A DNA stretch of 64,000 bases from positions 1-64,000 of the forward strand of contig NZ_JAGTXB010000015.1 in NCBI RefSeq assembly GCF_018224885.1, read 5' to 3'. Position 1 is the first letter of the stretch. Each line of letters begins with the position of its first letter. The stretch is from Chitinophaga hostae. GTDB lineage: Bacteria; Bacteroidota; Bacteroidia; Chitinophagales; Chitinophagaceae. The notes beneath the pieces were generated by a model. The model saw only the letters and a list, made by a program, of their open reading frames with translations, had not been told where the DNA came from and did not search any database. This document shows positions 18,175 through 27,496 of this stretch, in pieces. A program made the position numbers and the translations under genes.

Positions 18175-19809
18175 TTATACAATTGCGCCTTCAATTTTTA
18201 ACACAACGGCTTCTTTGCAGGGTGGTTGCTCAGGTAACTGTACCTTCAGGCCCTCAGATGTTTGTTCGAAATTAACCCGGTCGCTTCCAAGCAGGCTTAC
18301 ATGGCTTACCGTTCCCACCTGGCCACTTGCAGCTAATGATTTGATTAATGCACTGCTGTTTGCCGGCCATCCCAACATGATGGCGTAAAGTGTTTTCCCC
18401 CTGGCGGTAAAACGGATATCTTCCGCAACAAATGGTTTGCCCTTTCCTTCGTTAAAGCCTTGCGCCGTTAATGCTGCTACTGATTCCATGGCAGGCCCTT
18501 CTCCAAATACTTTCCAGGGACGGGAGCTGTAGATAGCCTCGCTGTTGATCTGCATCCATGCGGCTACTTCTTCTACTACATTACGTTCTATGCTGTCGAT
18601 AGTGCCATCACCACGAACAGGAATGTTGAGCAGGAGATTACCATTTTTACTTACCACATCCGCCAGGGTATGTATCACGGTTTTAGCGCTTTTATAGCCA
18701 TTGTTATCATACAGGCGGCGGTCGTAGTGCCAGCCACCGATACAGGTATCTGTTTGCCAGGGGAGCGGTTCTACCTGGTTGCTTTGTCCGCGCTCAATAT
18801 CCCAGATCATACATTTCCGTTGTTGTTCGTCCAATATCTTGCCGAACAAAGCAGCCTGTAATTTTCCGTGCTTTTTGATACTGGTGTTATACAAATGCGC
18901 GGCTATTTTTAAACCGGCATCGCTTACCGGCCAAAGCGGCAACACATTATCGTCAAAATACACCAGCTCAGGGTCATATTTATCAATGAGATCAATAGTC
19001 CGGTTTAAAAAACTATCACAATAAGCTTTGGATGGCACATTGGCGCCATTTGCCCAGCCCCAGATGGTCCACATATGATTCTTACTTAAAGCATGGCGCT
19101 GCGCATACAGTTCCTGGGGATCATAACCATTCCACCATTTATTACTGCCCTCGGCTTTAGTCAGATTACCGTCGTAAGGGATGCCCGCATAGGCTCCGTT
19201 TTTATCCGAGCCCTGGGCCACCTCATACCAGGTCCAGGCATGGGAGGCATGAACGGTTACACCAAAAGGCAGTCCCTGCTCTTTGGCTGCTTTTGCCCAG
19301 CCACCAACAATATCTTTTTTGGGCCCCAGCTTAGTACTATTCCAGCGGTGGTATTTACTATCGTATAAATCCAAATTATCGTGGTGATTAGCCATGGCCA
19401 TAAAATATTTGGCGCCGGCTTTTTTATAGAGGGCTACCAGTTCTTCCGGTTGCCAGTTCTCTGCTTTCCATTCGTTGATCACATCCTTAAAACCAAATTT
19501 CGATGGGTGACCGTACTTCTGAAGATGATATTTATAATGATCACTTCCCTCCTCGTACATGCCACGGGCGTACCAGTCGCCATGTTCCGGCTGACATTGA
19601 GGCCCCCAGTGCGCCCAGATGCCAAATTTTGCGTCCCGGAACCAATCCGGTACCTGGTACTGTCCCAATGAATCCCAGGTTGGTTTAAATGGTCCTGGTG
19701 CCATACGTGGAATGGATTGAGTCGTCAACAAGTTGCGCGCATAAAGATTAGATAGGTATAAAGATGACAGGCCCGTGGCTAGGCCTTTTATCAGCGTTCT
19801 TCTTTTCAT
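18175..19809 (-). CDS. GH29 alpha-L-fucosidase, secreted
   Basis: A 544-residue glycoside hydrolase. The start at MKRRTLIKG gives a twin-Arg/Lys-rich signal region ending near residue 30; an upstream ATG (19851) would hide it. The GH29 fold is visible from PDWFRDAKFGIWAHWGPQ through GAKYFMAMANHHDN, VTVHASHAW and ELVYFDDNVLPLWP, where an Asp of the YFDDN segment is the expected nucleophile, followed by NLLLNIPVRGDGTID and a C-terminal beta domain. It should release terminal alpha-L-fucose. A TAAGTTTG box on the minus strand at 19868-19875 may be its promoter. It is divergent from an AraC regulator 242 bases away that may control it. Confidence 0.92.
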   Translation of the reverse strand: MKRRTLIKGLATGLSSLYLSNLYARNLLTTQSIPRMAPGPFKPTWDSLGQYQVPDWFRDAKFGIWAHWGPQCQPEHGDWYARGMYEEGSDHYKYHLQKYGHPSKFGFKDVINEWKAENWQPEELVALYKKAGAKYFMAMANHHDNLDLYDSKYHRWNSTKLGPKKDIVGGWAKAAKEQGLPFGVTVHASHAWTWYEVAQGSDKNGAYAGIPYDGNLTKAEGSNKWWNGYDPQELYAQRHALSKNHMWTIWGWANGANVPSKAYCDSFLNRTIDLIDKYDPELVYFDDNVLPLWPVSDAGLKIAAHLYNTSIKKHGKLQAALFGKILDEQQRKCMIWDIERGQSNQVEPLPWQTDTCIGGWHYDRRLYDNNGYKSAKTVIHTLADVVSKNGNLLLNIPVRGDGTIDSIERNVVEEVAAWMQINSEAIYSSRPWKVFGEGPAMESVAALTAQGFNEGKGKPFVAEDIRFTARGKTLYAIMLGWPANSSALIKSLAASGQVGTVSHVSLLGSDRVNFEQTSEGLKVQLPEQPPCKEAVVLKIEGAIV

Positions 19810-20051
19810 GGAATTTAATTTTACTGGTTTCGTGACGAGCCTTACAGGCAACCGATAATTGATAAAACAAACTTACTTCGAAATAGCTGCACCACATTTG
19901 GCCTAATAGGACTTTTTTTTATACAAAACCGACTATTTCCTTATTATTGCTATGGTAAAACCGGAATATTGAAGACGTTACCGTAACCGGGAAAAAGGGA
20001 GCAGCTTCCAGCATGACGGATTTTAAGGGATACCGTAATTAATTGTTCAGG

Positions 20052-20933
20052 ATGATTAAAAGAGCACTAAAACATACATTCACACTATTGAACGTTGATC
20101 ATGTAAAACTTGGCTCCAAGTGGAACTATAAAAATGTGATCAGCCCTTATTTCAGGATATATTATATTGATGGCGGAGCAGGAGAAATATGGGATTCGTC
20201 TGCCAGGATCAAACTTGAGCCCGGCTTTCTGTATATTATACCCAGCTTCACTTTATGCAACCTGGTATGCCCGCACTATCTTAGCCAGTACTTCGTCCAG
20301 TTTTTTGAAGAGTCATCGGACAACATCTCCCTGTTCGAGAAAAACAGGTCCATTCTCAGGGTAAAAGCTGCTGAAATTGATATCCTCAATTTTGCCCGCT
20401 TACTGGAGATAAACCCTGGCAGAGGTATTAACCGTTCAGACAACCCAAGGGTATATGAAAAAAATATATTTTACAATGAATACCGCGAGCTTAATAACCG
20501 CCAAAGCATGTCTACCTTCACTGAAACGCATGGCATCCTGCTCCAGCTGGTTTCACGCTTCCTGACAGCAGAAACGTTTAAACACAAGGATGCGGGCCAG
20601 GTGCCGGTTAAAATCCTAAACGCTATCAGCTATATTCAATTAAACCTGCAACATGATTTATCGGTAACCAACCTGGCAAAAAGAGCCAATCTCCATACCG
20701 ATTATTTTTCACGCCTTTTCCATCAGCACACCGGGGAAAGACCCGTCAAATACATACATGAAAAAAGAATCGAGCGGGCACAATACCTGATGGTAACAAC
20801 GCAGATGACTTTTTCTGAAATTGCCGCACAAACCGGCTTTGAAAATATTTTTTACTTCTCTAAAATTTTTAAAAAAATTACGGGAATGTCCCCGGGGAAT
20901 TATAAAAAACAAATGGACCAGGCTAGCTTTTAG
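20052..20933 (+). CDS. AraC-family transcriptional regulator
   Basis: A 293-residue regulator. An N-terminal cupin-like sensing domain (about 15-160: YFRIYYIDGGAGEIW, PGFLYIIPSF) precedes two helix-turn-helix motifs at about 195-290 (NLAKRANLHTDYFSRLFHQHTGERPVKYIHEKRIERAQ and FSEIAAQTGFENIFYFSKIFKKITGMSPGNYKK are the two arms, cited as landmarks). It is divergent from the GH29 gene and probably responds to a sugar. A TTG nine bases upstream could also start it; the ATG is preferred. It converges with another AraC gene, with one base between the stop codons. Confidence 0.9.
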   Translation: MIKRALKHTFTLLNVDHVKLGSKWNYKNVISPYFRIYYIDGGAGEIWDSSARIKLEPGFLYIIPSFTLCNLVCPHYLSQYFVQFFEESSDNISLFEKNRSILRVKAAEIDILNFARLLEINPGRGINRSDNPRVYEKNIFYNEYRELNNRQSMSTFTETHGILLQLVSRFLTAETFKHKDAGQVPVKILNAISYIQLNLQHDLSVTNLAKRANLHTDYFSRLFHQHTGERPVKYIHEKRIERAQYLMVTTQMTFSEIAAQTGFENIFYFSKIFKKITGMSPGNYKKQMDQASF

Positions 20934-20934
20934 A

Positions 20935-21855
20935 TCACAAATAAGCCATATTGGTTTGCTTTTCCACTGTTCTTTTAAACTGGAATGTATTTGACTGTTC
21001 CTGGTATTGCTTTAAAAAATTCCTTGGAGAAAGGCCTTTCACTTCTTTGAAATGTTTATTGAAGTTTGACAGATTGTTATAACCACTGTTGTAGCAGGAT
21101 TCTGATACGTTGCACATACCGCCCAGCAATAATTTGGCCGCATGGCTGATCCTGATTTCCTTGATAACATCTGAAAGCGTTTTATTGGTCTTTCTCTTGA
21201 AAAAACGGCAAAAGCTGGCGGTAGATAGCGGTACAATTGCCGCCACTTCCTGAAGCGAGATCTCGTTCCTGAAATTCTCATAGATATAATTAAATACCTC
21301 GTTAATCTTCTGACCTTCCGTGGATGTTTCTGCAATGTTAAAATAAGGGGAAGATAACACCTTATAATTTTTTGCGCGTGTAAGTACATGTAACAGCTGG
21401 ATCATCCTGACCATCCTGTCGAATCCCTCTTCGTACTGCATTTGCTGCAGGATACCCCTGGCCTGCGTAATGGTATCGCCTGAAAATACAATACCCCTTG
21501 CCGCATCACAGAACAAATCACTTAATGCTCTTGCTTCCGGTTTTTCAAGCAGTTCCCTGCCAAGAAAATCCGGGGAAAAATGCACGGCATAAGACATGGG
21601 CGCCTGTTCGGGGTCCTGTACCCTGTAATATTGCCAGCAGTGCGGCAGGTAGCTTCCCAGCAATACCAGCTCAGGTCCTTCAAAGGCGCCTATATGATCA
21701 CCTATAAACCTTTTACCAACGCAGTTCTCCAGCAGTGCTATTTTAAAATCAGCATGACACTTAGATGTATTGTACGTCTTTATTTCCAGCACCTGTGTAT
21801 GCATACTGAAAGATTGATCTTTGGGGGATGTTAAATTTTTGTACAAATACTCCAT
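20935..21855 (-). CDS. AraC-family transcriptional regulator
   Basis: A 306-residue regulator with an N-terminal cupin-like domain (about 20-135, with LVLLGSYLPHCW) and a C-terminal double helix-turn-helix (about 190-285: SLQEVAAIVPLSTASFCRFFKRKT and NVSESCYNSGYNNLSNFNKHFK, ending GLSPRNFLKQY). It lies 114 bases downstream of the SusC gene on the same strand, where a SusD gene would be expected, and faces the other AraC gene. The two AraC proteins are clearly diverged and not a recent duplication. Ligand unknown. Confidence 0.9.
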   Translation of the reverse strand: MEYLYKNLTSPKDQSFSMHTQVLEIKTYNTSKCHADFKIALLENCVGKRFIGDHIGAFEGPELVLLGSYLPHCWQYYRVQDPEQAPMSYAVHFSPDFLGRELLEKPEARALSDLFCDAARGIVFSGDTITQARGILQQMQYEEGFDRMVRMIQLLHVLTRAKNYKVLSSPYFNIAETSTEGQKINEVFNYIYENFRNEISLQEVAAIVPLSTASFCRFFKRKTNKTLSDVIKEIRISHAAKLLLGGMCNVSESCYNSGYNNLSNFNKHFKEVKGLSPRNFLKQYQEQSNTFQFKRTVEKQTNMAYL

Positions 21856-21969
21856 TTATTAAGAATTAGATCTATACCTCCGCTTGCAGCGTATTTCCTG
21901 CATTTACATATAAGACTGCTGACAACTGAAATTGGATACCCCGCTGAAGTAATTCCTGCAAAAAAATTT

Positions 21970-24900
21970 TCAGAACCTGGCATTCACCCCTGCCGTAAAA
22001 TTTTTCATGATCGGATAACTGGTGAAAGCGCTGAGCTCCGGATCGTAAAACTTAAATTCAGACCAATAAAAAAGATTGGTTGCCGAAGCGAAAACCTGCA
22101 CACTATCGATGCTAATGTGCCTGAAAAGCGCACGGGGAAGCGTATAGCCCAGGTTGATATATTTAAGGCGGACAAAATCCCCGTTATACGTATTGAAGGT
22201 AGAAGTCTCCACATAACCTTTGGCACGGGGGTCGCCCCATGCGAATAGTTTAGGCGTGGTGCCACCGGTATTAGTTTCAGACCAGGAGTCATTATGATAG
22301 AGGGGAATTTTGCCACCTCCCCCAAAACTACGGCCCCAGGGATCATCATAGGTAACTTTGAAACCGGCTAACCCGGAGAAAAGAAAATCCAGTGTGAAAC
22401 CCTTGTAGGTAAAGTTTCCGGCAAAGCCAAACGAAACCGGCGCGTTATTGGGTCCCATATACCGCCCGATAACTGTTTTGTCGTATGCGTCTATTTTCCC
22501 ATCAGGCACTCCACCAGGGCCACTCAGGTCTGCGAAGTTCATCATACCCGGTTCAGGAACGGCGCCTAAAATGGTATATCCTGCCGGGAGACTGCTGATG
22601 GCTTCTTTACTGCGCAGTATGCCCGTTGCCAGGTATCCGGTACCATATGCTGCTGTTTTGCCTTCCGGGTTATCATAAGGTTGTGCATTAGTGGCATGGT
22701 CTTTCAGGATCGTTTTTGTAGTGGCCTGGCTAAAAGTCCCTTTCAGGCTGTAACGAAGCGCCTTTGAAGGGCTGCTGTAATATCCCAGTTCTATATCTAT
22801 CCCTTTCGCATCACCGATGCCATAGTTGTTGGCAGGTAATTGACTGCCGAACTCGATGGGCAATACCAGCCTGCGCATTCCCAGGATCTTGTAAGTATAC
22901 TTATTCCAGAGTTCTGCTCCCAATGAAAACCGGCTGCCGAACATTAACTCCATTCCCAGGTTGGATATTTTGGACTTTTCCCATGTTAGCGCAAGAGAAG
23001 GCAGGCCGCCATAGCTAATCCTGGGTTGGGCTGCCCCCTGTTCCCCAAGATAATAGGTGCCTTCCTCCATGTTGTATTGATCAACCCACTTCCACCCTCC
23101 AATGCCGTCATCCCCTACAATACCGAAAGCGCCTTTTAGTTTTACCTTGTCTATAACCTTTGCGATTCCGGATAATTTGTACCACTTGTCTTCCGACATG
23201 AGCCAGCCTGCGGATACGGATGGAAACCATCCCCAGCGCTGATCCGGTGCAAATTTGATGGAGCCGTCTCTTCGTATGGAGGCCGACAGGAAGTATTTGC
23301 CTTCATACTCATAGTTGAGCCGGCCAATGTACGACAAACGCGCATCCTGCTTTTCGTATCCCCGGGTTCGCCAGTCGCTGTTGTTCATACTTGCAGCAGA
23401 AAACTGGTCAACCGTAAGCAGCGGGAAGGTATTACTGTAAAAGGAAAAATAATTACTATGGAATTCATATTGCTCATAAGCTGCAGTGGCGTCTATATGA
23501 TGCTTTCCGAATTGCCGGTCGTAGTTGATTTGTGTGTTAAACTGGTAGGCATCGGCCTTCGTATATTCATTGCCGATATATTCCATCTCCGGGTCACTGC
23601 TTTGCACGGTTCCTACTATTTCATCCGTCACTATAAGGTTATTAGGCCCGGTTCTTTTGAAATTGTAGATGGTCTGTTTCTTTGCAAAGTTCTTATCAAA
23701 GGAGTTATTCAGGTTACGGCTGTAGGAAACTTTCAGGGAGACGCCCCGAACGAATGGCAGGTGATAGTCGGCTGTCATCAGCGCATCCATCTGCTGGTTG
23801 CTGTTCCGCATATACCCCCCGTTTTTGATCATCTCCGGCAGGTTGCCCAGCCAACCGGGGCTCACCGGTTTTCCGTTCATATACGGTATGGAAAAGATAT
23901 CCCAGTAAAGCAGTTTACCCCAGAGCGCATTGAGATCCGCACTTTTATCATCCATAAAATTAAAACGGTTTCTTGTACCGTTATTATGGCCCAGGTTAAG
24001 TCCCACGGTCAGGTTCTTGCTCAGCTTTCCTGTTATATTTGCTCTCAGGTTATATCTTTTATACCACACTTTAGGCAGGAACCCTTGCTCATTATAAAAG
24101 GAACCTCCAACGAAATAAGTGAATTGCTCACTCCCTCCTGAAACGCCGAGAGAGTATTTCTGGTCAGCAGGATGCTGGTAAACAGCATTATACTCCGCCA
24201 TTCCACCAGGATTAGCTTTCAGCACCCAGTCTATTTCTTCATTGGAAATACCTCCGGATACTGCTTGTGTTGTTTTCAGGGCCTGGTAAACATCCATATA
24301 TTTGGGCAGGGAGCCAACCTGTTGCCGGCCGGTCACAACGTTAAACTCAACAGCCATTTTGGATGGACTGCCTTTTTTCGTGGTAACAAGAATAACTCCG
24401 TTTGCCGACCTGGAGCCATATACAGCGGCAGCTGCCGCATCTTTCAGCACAGAAATCTGGTCAACTTCAGTAGCATCCAGCGCATCGAAGCTGGTTTGAT
24501 CCCTGATAATACCATCAATAACAATTAACGGACCGCTGGCGTTCCAGGAAGCCGAGGTCCGTACACGCAGGTTTGAACCTGTTCCGGGCATACCGGTGCC
24601 GGTACCCACATACAGTCCGGATAGCCTGCCGGCAAGAACATTTGAAAGATTGGAGGCCGGTATGCTGTTCATAGCCGCTGCCTGCATCGTTGAAATAGAA
24701 CCGGTGATAGCGTCCTTTTTCTGTATACCATAGCCAACCGCAACAAACTGCTCCATCGAAAAAACGGTCGTCTCCATCACTACATTCAACTCAGCCTTGT
24801 TTCCTGGCTTCACCGCTACCGGCTTCATCCCAAGGAAAGTAAACAGGATGATGTCATCCGCAATCACCTCCGGCAACGAATACTCGCCATTGCTGTTGGT

Positions 24901-25314
24901 CACCGCACCTGACTTTTTTCCTTTAACCGTGACCGTAACGCCGGGCAAAGGAGCTCCCGCAGAGTCGCTGACAATGCCATGTATATTCCCGGTACCGCCT
25001 TTCACCGGAGGAGCTGCCGTTTCTTTCTTTTTGATCAGGATCGTTTTATCAACTACGGTATAGGTAAATTCTTTACCAGGGAAACACAGCTTCAATACGC
25101 TGCCTATGGGACTATTCTTTACATGAAGTGAAACAGGTTCATTTTTCTCCAGCAGATCAAGGTCACACAGGAAATAATACCCCGTTTGCTCCTGTAGTTG
25201 CAAGATGATTTTTTTGACAGGCATCTTCTCCACCGACAGGGAGATTACCTGGGAGAATCCTTTTGTGCTGACGTGTAAACAAGCTGTCAGCATCACAATT
25301 GCTGCCCATCTCAT
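21970..25314 (-). CDS. SusC/RagA family TonB-linked receptor with STN domain, without SusD partner
   Basis: An 1114-residue TonB-dependent receptor. Signal peptide to about residue 22 (KGFSQ), STN domain at 23-95 (KIILQLQEQTGYYFLCDLDLL), a regulatory beta sandwich (112-195: GIVSDSAGAPLPGVTVTVKG), plug with AAAAVYGSRSANGVILVTTKKG (about 300-321), and a barrel ending in FTAGVNARF. The STN domain couples it to the FecR gene 24 bases upstream. Unlike the two other SusC genes of the window it is not followed by SusD; the next gene is an AraC regulator. It may use a distant SusD, or import without one. Confidence 0.94.
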   Translation of the reverse strand: MRWAAIVMLTACLHVSTKGFSQVISLSVEKMPVKKIILQLQEQTGYYFLCDLDLLEKNEPVSLHVKNSPIGSVLKLCFPGKEFTYTVVDKTILIKKKETAAPPVKGGTGNIHGIVSDSAGAPLPGVTVTVKGKKSGAVTNSNGEYSLPEVIADDIILFTFLGMKPVAVKPGNKAELNVVMETTVFSMEQFVAVGYGIQKKDAITGSISTMQAAAMNSIPASNLSNVLAGRLSGLYVGTGTGMPGTGSNLRVRTSASWNASGPLIVIDGIIRDQTSFDALDATEVDQISVLKDAAAAAVYGSRSANGVILVTTKKGSPSKMAVEFNVVTGRQQVGSLPKYMDVYQALKTTQAVSGGISNEEIDWVLKANPGGMAEYNAVYQHPADQKYSLGVSGGSEQFTYFVGGSFYNEQGFLPKVWYKRYNLRANITGKLSKNLTVGLNLGHNNGTRNRFNFMDDKSADLNALWGKLLYWDIFSIPYMNGKPVSPGWLGNLPEMIKNGGYMRNSNQQMDALMTADYHLPFVRGVSLKVSYSRNLNNSFDKNFAKKQTIYNFKRTGPNNLIVTDEIVGTVQSSDPEMEYIGNEYTKADAYQFNTQINYDRQFGKHHIDATAAYEQYEFHSNYFSFYSNTFPLLTVDQFSAASMNNSDWRTRGYEKQDARLSYIGRLNYEYEGKYFLSASIRRDGSIKFAPDQRWGWFPSVSAGWLMSEDKWYKLSGIAKVIDKVKLKGAFGIVGDDGIGGWKWVDQYNMEEGTYYLGEQGAAQPRISYGGLPSLALTWEKSKISNLGMELMFGSRFSLGAELWNKYTYKILGMRRLVLPIEFGSQLPANNYGIGDAKGIDIELGYYSSPSKALRYSLKGTFSQATTKTILKDHATNAQPYDNPEGKTAAYGTGYLATGILRSKEAISSLPAGYTILGAVPEPGMMNFADLSGPGGVPDGKIDAYDKTVIGRYMGPNNAPVSFGFAGNFTYKGFTLDFLFSGLAGFKVTYDDPWGRSFGGGGKIPLYHNDSWSETNTGGTTPKLFAWGDPRAKGYVETSTFNTYNGDFVRLKYINLGYTLPRALFRHISIDSVQVFASATNLFYWSEFKFYDPELSAFTSYPIMKNFTAGVNARF

Positions 25315-25338
25315 TACTTAAAAGATTTTGGTGTTGTA

Positions 25339-26499
25339 TTACAGAGCGCGTCCTTCTACAGATGTTACCAGTAATTTCCTTCCGTTCAATTCAAATTTTA
25401 CGTCTGTGCCTTCCAGCACCTTTAATATGGCTGGTAAAGGCTCTTTCCGGCTGAGTGTTCCCATAAACTTCCTCGCCGGCATCTTTCCCCTAAACTCCAC
25501 TTCCACATCATACCACCTGGCGATCTGGCTGGTAATGGTTTTTATATCGGCATTATCAAAGCGGAATAATCCCTTCCTCCAGGCGGTAACAATGTCGGTA
25601 TCTACCTGTTCAACTTTAAAGGATGTTGCCCCGGAATGCAGACTGGCCTGTTTGCCCGGCGCCAGTTTAATACCTTCCGATTGGTTGTTCACTTTTACAG
25701 CTCCGCTGACAAGGGTGGCACGGAACTCATTATCTTCAGCATAGGCGGATACGTTGAAACTGGTTCCCAGCACGGTGACCTGAATATCATTCACCCTCAC
25801 CCGGAACGGTTTGGATGGCTGCTCAGCTACCTCAAAATAAGCTTCTCCGGTTAGGATCACTTCTCTGTCCCTGCCCGGAAAGCTGGTTGGATAATACAGC
25901 GAAGAAGCTGCATTCAGCCACACTTTAGTGCCATCAGACAGTACAATACTAAACTGGCCACCCTTCGGGGTGATCAGGGTATGATAAGACGGGATATCGC
26001 TTCTTTCCGTCAGCAGGTAAGATAGCCTGGAGCTATCCTTACGGACTATCGCATCTTTTCCTCCAAGGCCGTTTAATGCGGTACTATCATCCAGGACTAC
26101 CTGTTTTCCTCCCGGCAGCAGGAGAACAGCCTTGTTGCTTACCGCCCTGTTATCTGTCAACGCCACAACGGGCGCTATGGGTTGCCGGATTTTCTCTTTC
26201 CACATGAATAATCCTGTACCCAACAGCAACAACACCGCCGCCGCTGCACTCCAATAACGCAGCCTGTATTTCCTTACGGCCCGCTTGTCAATCTCGTCCA
26301 GTCGCCCTTCCAGCTTGCCGGCAAATATTTCCAGGTCAGGTAAAGCGACGGCATTATCTTTTCCTATAACATCCAGCGCCAGGTTTAATTGCGCTGAATC
26401 TCCCTGCTCCAGCCATTCCCAGAGGGCAGCCCATTCCGAATCGGACAGTATTCCTTCCTTATATTTCCGAAGCAGGATTATTGTTTCATGTAGCTCCAT
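25339..26499 (-). CDS. FecR family anti-sigma factor
   Basis: A 386-residue single-pass membrane protein: N-terminal cytoplasmic region (1-78) rich in acidic residues, transmembrane helix at about 84-100 (YWSAAAAVLLLLGTGLFMW), FecR domain at about 170-270 (GGQFSIVLSDGTKVWLNAAS), and a DUF4974 domain at about 305-380 ending in KLLVTSVEGRAL. It links the sigma gene on its upstream side with the SusC transducer on its downstream side. The sigma-FecR gap is 120 bases and the FecR-SusC gap is 24 bases, so FecR and SusC are almost certainly co-transcribed. Confidence 0.93.
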   Translation of the reverse strand: MELHETIILLRKYKEGILSDSEWAALWEWLEQGDSAQLNLALDVIGKDNAVALPDLEIFAGKLEGRLDEIDKRAVRKYRLRYWSAAAAVLLLLGTGLFMWKEKIRQPIAPVVALTDNRAVSNKAVLLLPGGKQVVLDDSTALNGLGGKDAIVRKDSSRLSYLLTERSDIPSYHTLITPKGGQFSIVLSDGTKVWLNAASSLYYPTSFPGRDREVILTGEAYFEVAEQPSKPFRVRVNDIQVTVLGTSFNVSAYAEDNEFRATLVSGAVKVNNQSEGIKLAPGKQASLHSGATSFKVEQVDTDIVTAWRKGLFRFDNADIKTITSQIARWYDVEVEFRGKMPARKFMGTLSRKEPLPAILKVLEGTDVKFELNGRKLLVTSVEGRAL

Positions 26500-26619
26500 G
26501 CCCTTCCAGTAACAGTTAAAGAATCATTAGCATCATCCCGGTATTCTCCGGGAGAATTTCTTCCTTCATTTAATAAACCAATAATAAGACTGCCGGCAAC
26601 CCAAAAAGGATACCAGCAT

Positions 26620-27225
26620 TTAAAAAAAATATTCAGGGAATGGCAATACCATTAATAGCATAATAAGCGACCAGCTGGTGTGGGATTTCAGGTAGGATTT
26701 GATGAAATGAATAGACTCATAAAGATGCTTTTTTACCGCCGCCCGGGATAAATCTGTGGCTACGGCAATTTCGTCCAACGACATTCCTTTCTGCGTACTC
26801 ATCAGGAATATCTCCCGCTTCCTGGGTGTAAGTATGGCGATGGCTTGCTGGCTTAGCTCATAATATTGTTTAAACACCACCTGCTTCTCCACTACCTCAT
26901 CTTCTATATGAACATTCAACGATGCATGTGCAGCCATTTTCCGGCGGCGTTCCATTTGTTTATTGATATCGTACAGGCGATTCTTGGCCATCCGGAAAAT
27001 GTAGTTCTCAAAAGAAAGAATTCCCTCCAGGGTTTTTCTTCTTTCCCAAATTTTCAGAAAACAATCCTGAACGATCTCTTCTGCGTCCGTTTGGTCGCCG
27101 CAGAAAAATTCAACAAAGCGATATAACCGGGAAAAATAATGACGATACAATATGGTAAATGCAAGCCTGTTGCCAGCCGCTACGTCTCTCAGGACTTCCT
27201 TCTCATTTTCCAGTGTATGGACCAT
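26620..27225 (-). CDS. ECF RNA polymerase sigma-70 factor (FecI-like)
   Basis: A 201-residue ECF sigma factor with region 2 at about 17-88 (DAEEIVQDCFLKIWERRKTL) and region 4 at about 125-178 (LTPRKREIFLMSTQKGMSLDEIA, then LSRAAVKKHLYESI). The chain ends in a hydrophobic stretch (SLIMLLMVLPFPEYFF). It begins the sigma/FecR/SusC unit running left to 21970 and should activate that unit when the SusC receptor is occupied. Confidence 0.92.
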   Translation of the reverse strand: MVHTLENEKEVLRDVAAGNRLAFTILYRHYFSRLYRFVEFFCGDQTDAEEIVQDCFLKIWERRKTLEGILSFENYIFRMAKNRLYDINKQMERRRKMAAHASLNVHIEDEVVEKQVVFKQYYELSQQAIAILTPRKREIFLMSTQKGMSLDEIAVATDLSRAAVKKHLYESIHFIKSYLKSHTSWSLIMLLMVLPFPEYFF

Positions 27226-27459
27226 ATAAAGCTAAATTGTCCCCCGTATAAATTTATTCTGAAATAGCGAAACCCTTATTTCACTAAAGGTCTGTATATT
27301 ATATGATTCCGATTAATTTTAAATTCACATTAAGCAATATTATATTACCAATTCTTCGGAAAATTATCCTTGAAACGACATTATCCTTTGCCTGGTGCGG
27401 GGTTCAGTTCTTTTCTTTGCCGGGGCTTTTTATCTTCATATACAAAAGATGCCCGGCTG

Positions 27460-27490
27460 AAAAGGAAAAACCTGCGCTGGTCGCAGGTTT
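27460..27490 (-). terminator. Rho-independent terminator of the beta-helix gene
   Basis: On the minus strand a 9-base perfect stem (AAACCTGCG / CGCAGGTTT, 27468-27476 with 27482-27490, 5-base loop) is followed by a T-rich run. It starts 7 bases after the stop codon at 27497, so it is a textbook terminator for that gene. Confidence 0.85.
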
Positions 27491-27496
27491 CAAAAT

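Noticed and set aside
23458..24141. 227-codon open frame opposite the second SusC gene
   Set aside because: A shadow of the SusC barrel region; no start signal or recognisable domain.
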